49,883 nucleotides of DNA, taken from positions 1 to 49,883 of the forward strand of contig CAJXZG010000033.1 in NCBI GenBank assembly GCA_913063265.1. The letters are read 5' to 3'. The position numbers and the translations under genes were made by a program. This DNA is from an uncultured Prolixibacteraceae bacterium. GTDB taxonomy: Bacteria; Bacteroidota; Bacteroidia; Bacteroidales; Prolixibacteraceae. Shown piece by piece: positions 43,063 through 49,883 of this stretch (positions within the stretch are counted from its first letter, which is position 1; every line of letters begins with the position of its first letter). The notes beneath the pieces were generated by a model, which saw only the letters and a program-made list of their open reading frames with translations, did no database searches and was not told where the DNA came from.

Positions 43063-43413
43063 TTATCTCTCAAGCGTAACACTCACTTTATCTATTTTCC
43101 CACCCATCGGAGGATTCATTTTTGAGATTTTAACCCTGGCTTTTTCTATCGAATCGAACTGTTCAAACAAACTATCAAGAATTCGTTTTGCCACATTTTC
43201 AAGCAGGTGTGATGTTACTCCCATCTCTTTTTTTACTAAATCGTAAGCAGTTTGGTAGTTTAGGGCATCTTTTAAATCATCTGTTTCTGCAGCTTTTTCA
43301 CAAGCGGTTTCAAGTATTAAATCAACTATAAACCTGTTCCCAACAATTTGTTCCGCCTTATAATGACCATGGTAAGCGTAAAAATTCATCCCTTCAATTT
43401 CGATTACTCCCAT
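43063..43413 (-). CDS. folB: Dihydroneopterin aldolase
   Basis: 116-residue FolB enzyme of folate synthesis, converting 7,8-dihydroneopterin to 6-hydroxymethyl-dihydropterin. The N-terminal block is IEIEGMNFYAYHGHYKAEQ with the family HGxxxxE pattern. The active-site lysine region near the end is VKISKMNPPMGGKIDKVSV (KxNPP). Length is normal and the enzyme looks complete. It is divergent from glnS with about 120 bases between, a shared promoter region. Confidence 0.93.
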   Translation of the reverse strand: MGVIEIEGMNFYAYHGHYKAEQIVGNRFIVDLILETACEKAAETDDLKDALNYQTAYDLVKKEMGVTSHLLENVAKRILDSLFEQFDSIEKARVKISKMNPPMGGKIDKVSVTLER

Positions 43414-43494
43414 TGTTTTTTTATACGAAATTAAGAATTAGTCACATATTGTAATAAAACGTTGGGCGAATAATCAATCTCACAAATCATTTCT

Positions 43495-43502
43495 TAATTT
43501 TG
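43495..43502 (+). promoter_or_regulatory. -7 box of glnS
   Basis: TAATTTTG matches TAnnTTTG, 32 bases before the glnS ATG. A divergent near-match (TAATTTCG on the minus strand, 43426-43433) may serve folB. Confidence 0.45.
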
Positions 43503-43534
43503 TGCCGAATTCATGCAGTTAAAAGATAGCGAAC

Positions 43535-45247
43535 ATGGCAGAATATAATAACAAACCAGATAACGAGGGTACAGTTAAAAAGGCAAACTTTATTCATACA
43601 CAAATTACTGAAGATTTAAAAGCCGGTAAAAATGAAAAACGTGTGCATACCCGTTTTCCTCCTGAGCCAAATGGATATTTACACATTGGACATGCCAAAT
43701 CAATTTGTCTGAATTTTGGCATTGCGGAAAAATTTGGCGGTAAAACCAATCTTCGTTTCGACGATACAAACCCGTCAAAAGAAGAAACAGAATATGTTGA
43801 ATCGATTAAGGAAGATGTTCGTTGGTTAGGTTTTGACTGGGAAGACCGACTGTATTTTGCATCCGATTATTTTGAAAAATTGCACGATTTTGCAATTAAA
43901 CTAATAAAAGATGGCAAGGCTTATGTAGATGATCAGGATGCCGAAACCATTAGTAATCAAAAAGGAACACCCACTCGTCCGGGTTTTGAGAGCCCTTGCA
44001 GAACACGCTCGGTTGAAGAAAATCTGGATTTATTTGCACGAATGACAAATGGTGAATTTGATGAGGGAAGTTGTGTTTTGAGGGCAAAAATAGATATGGC
44101 ATCGCCCAATATGCACATGCGTGATCCGATTATTTACCGAATCATGAAAGCACACCATCATCGTACAGGCGACAAATGGTGTGTTTATCCAATGTACGAT
44201 TTTGCCCATGGACAATCAGATTATTGGGAAGGAATTACACATTCAATTTGTACGCTGGAATTTGAAGTGCACAGGCCTTTGTACGATTGGTTTATTGATC
44301 AGTTGCAGGAAACAGATTATCGGCCCCGTCAGATTGAATTTGCCAGGTTGAACCTGAACTATACCGTAATGAGTAAACGTAAATTACTCGAACTGGTTAA
44401 AGATAAACATGTAAACGGATGGGATGATCCACGTATGCCTACAATTTCAGGTTTGAGAAGAAGAGGTTATACTCCTGAATCGATTCGTAATTTCTCGGAC
44501 CGAATAGGGGTAACAAAAGTTGATGGCGTTATTGATGTTACTTTGCTGGAACACAGTGTAAAGGAACATCTTAATAGAACTGCACAAAGAGTTATGGGGG
44601 TAATTAATCCTTTAAAAGTGGTGATTACCAATTATCCGGAAAATCAGTCTGAAGAACTGGATGCAGTAAATAATCCTGAAGATGCTTCAATGGGTTCAAG
44701 AAAAGTTCCATTCTCAAAAGAACTTTACATTGAACGAGATGATTTTATGGAAGATCCGCCACGTAAATTTTTCCGCCTGGGTCCTGGAAGAGAAGTACGT
44801 TTGCGTTATGCGTATTTTGTAACCTGTAACGATGTAATTAAAGATGCAAATGGAAATATTACTGAATTACATTGTACATATGATCCGGCATCAAAAGGTG
44901 GAAATTCGCCCGATGGAAGAAAAGTAAAAGCAACGCTTCACTGGGTTTCTGCAAAACATGCAATAAAATCTGAAGTAAGAATGTATGACCGTTTGTTCCG
45001 TGACGAAAATCCGGATGGTCATAAAGACAGGGATTTTAAGGAATTTCTGAATCCTGATTCATTAAAATTGCTTAATGATTGTTATTTAGAACCATTTGTA
45101 CAAGGTGCTAAAACATTAGATCATTTTCAGTTTGAACGATTGGGGTACTTTAATGTCGATCCCGATTCTACCGATGAAAAACCGGTTTTTAACAGAACGG
45201 TACAATTACGTGATTCGTGGGCAAAACAACAAAATAAAAAACAGTAG
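43535..45247 (+). CDS. glnS: Glutaminyl-tRNA synthetase
   Basis: 570-residue class I aminoacyl-tRNA synthetase charging tRNA-Gln directly. Signatures are [13 protein letters not shown] (HIGH at 50-53), the KMSKS equivalent VMSKRK (about 278-283), [11 protein letters not shown] near the N-terminus and the anticodon-binding beta-barrel region after about 350. Its presence means tRNA-Gln need not be made by the GatCAB route, although a GatB/YqeY domain protein is encoded at 30728. Confidence 0.97.
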   Translation: MAEYNNKPDNEGTVKKANFIHTQITEDLKAGKNEKRVHTRFPPEPNGYLHIGHAKSICLNFGIAEKFGGKTNLRFDDTNPSKEETEYVESIKEDVRWLGFDWEDRLYFASDYFEKLHDFAIKLIKDGKAYVDDQDAETISNQKGTPTRPGFESPCRTRSVEENLDLFARMTNGEFDEGSCVLRAKIDMASPNMHMRDPIIYRIMKAHHHRTGDKWCVYPMYDFAHGQSDYWEGITHSICTLEFEVHRPLYDWFIDQLQETDYRPRQIEFARLNLNYTVMSKRKLLELVKDKHVNGWDDPRMPTISGLRRRGYTPESIRNFSDRIGVTKVDGVIDVTLLEHSVKEHLNRTAQRVMGVINPLKVVITNYPENQSEELDAVNNPEDASMGSRKVPFSKELYIERDDFMEDPPRKFFRLGPGREVRLRYAYFVTCNDVIKDANGNITELHCTYDPASKGGNSPDGRKVKATLHWVSAKHAIKSEVRMYDRLFRDENPDGHKDRDFKEFLNPDSLKLLNDCYLEPFVQGAKTLDHFQFERLGYFNVDPDSTDEKPVFNRTVQLRDSWAKQQNKKQ

Positions 45248-45421
45248 GCTTCCTTAAGATGTTGAAATTCAGGCAATAAATTGGTGAAGAGGATTTTTTG
45301 CTGAACGTTTTTAACCGAAAAAATCATTTTTTGACAAAGCTTTACTCTGCCGATAAAATCATTTTACCGATTGATAACCTATGTTAACCGAATGTTAAGT
45401 GAGCTGCTTGATATTGTTTTC

Positions 45422-45429
45422 TATTTTTG
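45422..45429 (+). promoter_or_regulatory. -7 box of the LiaF-like/LytS/LytTR group
   Basis: TATTTTTG, a perfect TAnnTTTG, 17 bases before the first ATG of the group. Confidence 0.45.
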
Positions 45430-45446
45430 AACTGTAACCAATAAAA

Positions 45447-45827
45447 ATGTTCAAAATGGAAAATGCACCGGAAAACAGAAATTCAAGAAATGTGTTGGCA
45501 TGGATTTTAATAGGGGTAGGAATATTTTGGTTATTAAGGAGAATAGGTTTTCATTTTGAGTTCCCAAATTTTTATTATCATATCATAGATCCGATTAGAC
45601 ACGCTTTTCATGGTTTATTCGGATTTATCTTCTCTTTACCTGTTGTATTAATCATAGTAGGCCTGGTTTTAATGGCAGGCAAACGTTCTGCAGGAATTGT
45701 GTTAATCGTAATTGGCGGAATATTTTTATTACCTAAACTGTTTTTTCTCACAGGAATTACAATATCCATGTTGTTTCCATTGGTGCTCATTGCAATTGGA
45801 GTAGCAATGATTTTAAAAAGAGTTTAA
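45447..45827 (+). CDS. Small membrane protein, LiaI/LiaF-type transmembrane module
   Basis: 126-residue protein with hydrophobic segments paired by glycine-rich turns (VLAWILIGVGIFWLLRRIG; later GIVLIVIGGIFLLPKLFF and VLIAIGVAMIL). This is the pattern of the LiaI/LiaF-like transmembrane region. A second ATG nine bases inside could be the start. It leads a four-gene unit with a larger LiaF-like protein and a two-component system. It probably acts as a membrane partner in envelope-stress sensing, by analogy with the Lia system of Firmicutes (inference). Confidence 0.8.
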   Translation: MFKMENAPENRNSRNVLAWILIGVGIFWLLRRIGFHFEFPNFYYHIIDPIRHAFHGLFGFIFSLPVVLIIVGLVLMAGKRSAGIVLIVIGGIFLLPKLFFLTGITISMLFPLVLIAIGVAMILKRV

Positions 45828-45862
45828 TAAAAATTAGTTAAGAATTGAAAGATTAAAATATT

Positions 45863-46591
45863 ATGCATAAAAATGTTGAAAACCGCGAACCTGAAAACAA
45901 GAGAATATATTTAGGATTATTCCTGATAGCTCTTGGAGGTATCTGGATTCTTGAAAGATTGAATCTTATTCCGGAGGTTTGGGAAAATGTATTTTTTTCC
46001 TGGCAAATGCTCTTAATCGGTATTGGAGTTTTTTCATTTATCGGAGGTAATAAAACAGCCGGTACTATTTTAATTGGAATCGGTGGATTTTTTTTAATAG
46101 ATGAAGTAATTAATATTCCATGGGAAATCAGAAGAATAGGCTGGCCCGTATTAATAATCGGCATTGGTGTGGTTTTACTGCTTACGCATCGGAAAAAACG
46201 TGGCGAATTACCAAAGTTTACACCAGGAGAAAGTACTCAGGGTATGGATTATTTCGATGATTTTGTGGTTTTTGGCGGTCGTGAAATATTTATCAATTCA
46301 TTAAATTTTATTGGTGGAAAAACTACCTCAATGTTTGGAGGAACTGAATACGATTTGAGGCAAGCTCAACTTTCTGAAAACGGGGCGGTTATTGAATGTT
46401 TCACAATGTTTGGTGGTTGTGGTTTTAAAGTTCCGCCAGACTGGACTATTAAAAATGAAGTTACTGCTGTGTTTGGCGCTTTTACCGATAAAAGGGGAGC
46501 CACCTATAACCAGGTAGTGACAAATCCTTCAAAAACTCTGGTAATAAAAGGATTTGCCGCTTTTGGCGGTGTTGAAGTAAAACATTTCTAA
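45863..46591 (+). CDS. LiaF-like membrane protein
   Basis: 242-residue protein. The N-terminal half (about 10-110) has four short hydrophobic segments of the same type as the preceding protein. The C-terminal half is a cytoplasmic beta-helix-like LiaF/'cell wall-active antibiotics response' domain with repeated FGG/MFGG turns (VVFGGREIF, MFGGTEYDL, MFGGCGFKV, VFGAFTD, AFGGVEVKHF). In Firmicutes, LiaF restrains the histidine kinase LiaS. Here it is followed after one base by a LytS-type kinase gene, suggesting an analogous control role. Confidence 0.85.
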   Translation: MHKNVENREPENKRIYLGLFLIALGGIWILERLNLIPEVWENVFFSWQMLLIGIGVFSFIGGNKTAGTILIGIGGFFLIDEVINIPWEIRRIGWPVLIIGIGVVLLLTHRKKRGELPKFTPGESTQGMDYFDDFVVFGGREIFINSLNFIGGKTTSMFGGTEYDLRQAQLSENGAVIECFTMFGGCGFKVPPDWTIKNEVTAVFGAFTDKRGATYNQVVTNPSKTLVIKGFAAFGGVEVKHF

Positions 46592-46592
46592 A

Positions 46593-47645
46593 ATGGAATT
46601 TCGCCATCCCTTTCTAACCAATCCACGACTGGCAATTTATTACGGATTGTTCTGGCTGGCAGCATCAATAATTATGGTGTTGATTTTTACGCTGGCAAAT
46701 GGTGTTGAATTGTATATTGCACTGGTTGAAGTATTTTCTTTTGTCATTATTTATGCACTTATTGGAAGTTCAATTTGGTATGTCATAAAATTTGCAACCC
46801 TGGAAAATAACACTATCTACCGTATTGTTTTTGCCCATTTGATTGCGGCATCAATTATTGTTTTTACCTGGATGTATCTCGGGGTTGTTATGGTTAAAAT
46901 TTTTGTCCCTGAAGTATCAGAATTTATGAGAAAAGGCGCGATAAACAGAATTTTTGGTGGTTACATGATGTACCTCATTTTTGTCGTCTTTTTTTATGCA
47001 GTAAACTACTACCAAAGATTTAAAGAAAAACTCAAAAACGAAGGTAAATTGTTGTCATTGGTAAAAGAAGCTGAATTACATGCCCTGAAATCACAAATCA
47101 ATCCACATTTTCTTTTTAACAGTTTAAACAGCATTTCATCGCTAACAATGTCCGATCCGGAAAGAGCGCAGGAAATGGTTATTGATCTTTCGCAGCTGAT
47201 GCGGTATTCGTTAAAACACGACCAAAAAGAAAAAGTACTGTTTAAACAGGAATTGGAAAATAATAAGCTGTATTTACATATCGAAAAAGTAAGGTTTGGA
47301 AGTAAACTCAATCCTGTTTTCGAAATCGATGAAAAATGTCTTGAATTGGAAATCCCAAACATGATATTGCAACCACTTTATGAAAATGCAATAAAATACG
47401 GTGTTTATGAAGCTACCGAACCGATTGAAATTAAAACTGTTGCTAAGTGTAATCAGAATGTATTACAAATTACAATCAGCAATCCTTACGATGCCAATGT
47501 TCAGGCAAAAAAAGGAGAGGGAATTGGTTTAAGAAATATACGCGACAGACTTCAGGTGATTTTTGGAAATCCGTATTTAATAAAAACAGAAGACAACAAA
47601 AAAGAATTTACCGTAACTTTATCCATTCCACAAAAACAGAATTAA
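46593..47645 (+). CDS. Sensor histidine kinase, LytS/YehU type
   Basis: 350-residue kinase with four membrane helices (about 13-35, 40-66, 78-104 and 120-140). A His_kinase domain follows with the phospho-acceptor in SQINPHFLFNSLNS (H172), then the ATPase part with MILQPLYENAIKYG (N box) and GEGIGLRNIRDRL (G box). There is no extracellular sensor domain, so input probably comes from the membrane or from the LiaF-like neighbours. It pairs with the LytTR regulator encoded one base downstream. Confidence 0.95.
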   Translation: MEFRHPFLTNPRLAIYYGLFWLAASIIMVLIFTLANGVELYIALVEVFSFVIIYALIGSSIWYVIKFATLENNTIYRIVFAHLIAASIIVFTWMYLGVVMVKIFVPEVSEFMRKGAINRIFGGYMMYLIFVVFFYAVNYYQRFKEKLKNEGKLLSLVKEAELHALKSQINPHFLFNSLNSISSLTMSDPERAQEMVIDLSQLMRYSLKHDQKEKVLFKQELENNKLYLHIEKVRFGSKLNPVFEIDEKCLELEIPNMILQPLYENAIKYGVYEATEPIEIKTVAKCNQNVLQITISNPYDANVQAKKGEGIGLRNIRDRLQVIFGNPYLIKTEDNKKEFTVTLSIPQKQN

Positions 47646-47646
47646 A

Positions 47647-48396
47647 ATGTCCGAAAAACTGCGAACTATAATTGTTGAAGACGAAGAACTGGCTCGTAAC
47701 CTGATGAAATCGTTTCTAACCGGAAGTGAAAAAATTGAAATTATTGCCGAATGTGAAAATGGATTTGAAGGGGTTAAGCAAATTAATGAGTTAAAACCCG
47801 ATTTGGTTTTTCTTGACATCCAAATGCCAAAAATTACAGGATTTGAATTACTGGAACTGCTTGATCACAAGCCACAAATTATTTTTGCCACAGCATATGA
47901 TCAGTACGCGATTAAAGCTTTTGAATATCATGCAGCTGATTATCTGTTGAAACCTTATTCGAAAGAAAGATTACTTGAGGCAGTAGATAAAGTTGCTGAA
48001 AGAGTTGCGGTTGAAGGAAGTACCTCTGATGTAGCAGATAAAATTGTGGAGCATCCTAAAGAAGAAGCACTGGAAAGAGTGGTGGTAAAAGACAGGCATA
48101 AAATACATATAATACCGGTTGACAATATTCGATACATTGAATCGATGGATGATTATGTAATGATATACACCACCGAAGGTAGACATATGAAACAAAAAAC
48201 CATGCGCTATTTTGAAGGAGCACTCGATTCAAAAGAGTATGTTCGTATTCATCGGTCGTACATTGTAAAAGTATCCGAAATCAATGAAATTCAGCAATAT
48301 GAAAAAGAATCATACATAGTTATTCTTCACGATAAAACTAAACTAAAAGTGAGTAAAACAGGTTACAAAAACCTGAAGAAAGTTCTTAGTTTTTAG
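47647..48396 (+). CDS. LytTR-family response regulator
   Basis: 249-residue regulator. Receiver domain 5-120: acidic pocket E11/D12, phospho-acceptor D57 in FLDIQMP, then ATAYDQYA and the lysine in LLKPYS. The LytTR DNA-binding domain occupies about 140-249 (RHKIHIIPVDNIRYIESMDD, YVRIHRSYIVK, LKVSKTGYKNLKKVL). It is the partner of the upstream kinase. Targets are not known; autoregulation of the four-gene unit is plausible. Confidence 0.95.
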   Translation: MSEKLRTIIVEDEELARNLMKSFLTGSEKIEIIAECENGFEGVKQINELKPDLVFLDIQMPKITGFELLELLDHKPQIIFATAYDQYAIKAFEYHAADYLLKPYSKERLLEAVDKVAERVAVEGSTSDVADKIVEHPKEEALERVVVKDRHKIHIIPVDNIRYIESMDDYVMIYTTEGRHMKQKTMRYFEGALDSKEYVRIHRSYIVKVSEINEIQQYEKESYIVILHDKTKLKVSKTGYKNLKKVLSF

Positions 48397-48418
48397 TTTT
48401 ACATTTTAAATTACCTGA

Positions 48419-48446
48419 GACTTCCGACTCCGGACTTCTGACTTTC
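48419..48446. repeat. Four-unit 7-bp near-tandem repeat
   Basis: GACTTCC, GACTCCG, GACTTCT, GACTTTC in direct succession behind the response regulator stop. It is similar in style to the short repeat behind folB. Confidence 0.5.
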
Positions 48447-48616
48447 TCTAATGTTTCTGACTTTTGTCTTATTTCCTTAATGCCGTATTTATTAACTTCA
48501 ACGCCTGTTTGTAGCTAAAACCAAATATATTTCAATTCATTTTATAAAATGGGTTATTTAAAACCTTGGAATAATTCAAAAGTGAAAGTTTATCAATCAA
48601 TTACAAAATAATTTTT

Positions 48617-49883
48617 ATGAAAAAATTAATTCTATTAATGGCCATACTGTTTTTAGCATCAACAGTGACCGTTGCAAAAAAGAAAGAAGAAGAAAAAAAA
48701 GAAGAAGAAAAACCATTCATCAACAGTGGTTTGGTAAGTGGTTTAAAATGGCGTGGAATTGGTCCGGCATGGGCAAGTGGACGAATTGCCGATTTTGCTG
48801 TTAATCCGAATAGCAACAGCGAATATTATGTTGCCGTTGCAAGTGGTGGTGTTTGGAAAACCATAAATAACGGCACCACCTGGAAACCCATTTTTGACAA
48901 ATACGGAGCTTATTCTATTGGTGTGGTTAAGTTAGATCCCAACAATTCAAATGTTGTATGGGTAGGAACAGGTGAAAACAATCACCAGCGAGCTTTGGGA
49001 TATGGCGATGGAGTATACAAATCACTCGATGGCGGAAAATCGTTCAAAAATATGGGTTTAAAAGAGAGTCGTCAGATAGGAGGAATTGTAATCGATCCGC
49101 GTAATTCAAATATTGTATTTGTTGCTGCCGAAGGTTCTGCCTGGGGACCGGGAGAAGAGAGAGGACTCTACAAAACTGCAGATGGAGGAGAAACATGGGA
49201 AAAAGTTTTGGAAATTAGTGAAAATACAGGAGTAAATAATGTGGTAATCGATCCTTCAAATCCCGATATTATGTATGCCACTTCAGAACAACGAAGAAGA
49301 ACGTCGTTTACAAAAATCGGTGGAGGACCCGAATCTGCTGTTTACAAATCAACAGATGCAGGAACAACCTGGAGAAAAGTAATGAAGGGACTTCCGGGTG
49401 TACATATTGGTGGAATGGGTATTGCTGTTTCTCCGGTTGATCCAAATGTAGTTTATCTGATTGTTGAAGCAGCCAGTAAAAAAGGTGGTTTCTTCCGTTC
49501 GACAGATAAAGGAGAAAGTTGGGATAAAATGAGTGATTATCATTCAAGTGGACAATATTACAATGAGATTTTCTGTGATCCGAAGGATGTTGATAAAGTA
49601 TATTCAGTGGAAACCGTATCACGAGTAACAAAAGATGCCGGGAAAACATGGACAAGAATCAGTACAAGTGGACGCCATGTTGATGATCATGCGCTTTGGA
49701 TTGATCCGACGGATACACAACACTATATTATTGGTGGAGATGGTGGTATTTATGAAACATGGGATGAAGGGAAAACTTTTGATTTCAAAGAAAATTTCCC
49801 GGTTACTCAGTTTTACCGTGTACATGTTGACGATGCTGAACCCTTTTACAACGTTTATGGCGGAACCCAAGACAACAACTCGA
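48617..49883 (+). CDS. Secreted BNR/VPS10-like beta-propeller protein (3' truncated)
   Basis: Open frame from the ATG at 48617 to the window end (422 codons visible). The signal peptide (KKLILLMAILFLASTVTVA) is followed by an unusual Lys/Glu run, then repeated blades with Asp-box-like motifs: GVWKTINNGTTWKP, GVYKSLDGGKSFKN, GLYKTADGGETWEK, AVYKSTDAGTTWRK and GFFRSTDKGESWDK. The visible part ends in GGTQDNN, a motif common in this family. Homologues known as 'glycosyl hydrolase' or sortilin/VPS10-like proteins in Bacteroidota are about 1000 residues, so well over half of the gene may lie outside. Enzymatic function is not established. A cell-envelope or secreted location is expected. Confidence 0.9.
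   Translation, partial: MKKLILLMAILFLASTVTVAKKKEEEKKEEEKPFINSGLVSGLKWRGIGPAWASGRIADFAVNPNSNSEYYVAVASGGVWKTINNGTTWKPIFDKYGAYSIGVVKLDPNNSNVVWVGTGENNHQRALGYGDGVYKSLDGGKSFKNMGLKESRQIGGIVIDPRNSNIVFVAAEGSAWGPGEERGLYKTADGGETWEKVLEISENTGVNNVVIDPSNPDIMYATSEQRRRTSFTKIGGGPESAVYKSTDAGTTWRKVMKGLPGVHIGGMGIAVSPVDPNVVYLIVEAASKKGGFFRSTDKGESWDKMSDYHSSGQYYNEIFCDPKDVDKVYSVETVSRVTKDAGKTWTRISTSGRHVDDHALWIDPTDTQHYIIGGDGGIYETWDEGKTFDFKENFPVTQFYRVHVDDAEPFYNVYGGTQDNNS

Noticed and set aside
49308..49870. Minus-strand open frames opposite the propeller gene
   Set aside because: They are shadows of the plus-strand gene, whose frame has signal peptide and Asp-box repeats.

Overview
The window looks like chromosomal DNA of a marine or sediment member of the Bacteroidota, most likely order Marinilabiliales (Prolixibacteraceae-like). 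The family is inferred, not proven. The reasons are low GC, -7 promoter boxes of the TAnnTTTG type, a C-terminal type IX secretion (T9SS) sorting domain, a long Bacteroidota-type amidophosphoribosyltransferase, a MraY with the large Bacteroidota insertion, and a dcw cluster without murF or ddl.

Left part (1-13.9 kb). This holds a 5'-truncated dprA, a DEAD-box RNA helicase, a membrane acyltransferase, a bile acid:sodium symporter family protein, a secreted alkaline phosphatase, and two small leftward groups: AlbA_2 protein/ferritin-like protein/GNAT, and NifX-like/AhpD-like. A SPOR-domain protein overlaps a PurF-type amidotransferase. A leftward three-gene operon follows, with an O-acyltransferase and an N-acyltransferase resembling the glycine/amino-acid lipid pair GlsA/GlsB, ending in a Nudix-like regulator whose Nudix box is degenerate.

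Centre (14.2-31.2 kb). A complete division and cell-wall (dcw) operon runs mraZ-rsmH-ftsL-ftsI-murE-mraY-murD-ftsW-murG-murC-ftsQ-ftsA-ftsZ-ftsZ-yqeY, with tight or overlapping junctions and a strong terminator at its end. Two features stand out. A row of TGGAAT boxes at exact 10-bp spacing precedes mraZ, resembling a MraZ operator. Two full-length ftsZ genes lie in tandem, and only the second keeps the recognisable C-terminal FtsA-binding-type peptide.

Right part (31.3-49.9 kb). This holds an acidic conserved protein, a stand-alone methionine-synthase activation domain protein, a cyclophilin, a possible small RNA in a 600-bp divergent gap, a methyltransferase with a signal peptide, an APC permease, PlsC, and another methyltransferase. 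A 1419-residue T9SS cargo protein with two families of internal repeats follows. Its 3' end (terminator, 3' UTR and about 50 codons) is present again upstream, as a roughly 93% identical 225-bp direct repeat next to tRNA-Cys, apparently the remnant of a deleted paralogue. Then come folB, glnS, a four-gene group of two LiaF-like membrane proteins with a LytS-type kinase and LytTR regulator, and the start of a large secreted BNR/VPS10-like beta-propeller protein cut by the window edge.

No CRISPR array, transposase, phage gene or rRNA was seen. The most unusual content is the double ftsZ, the repeat-flanked T9SS gene and the candidate small RNA.
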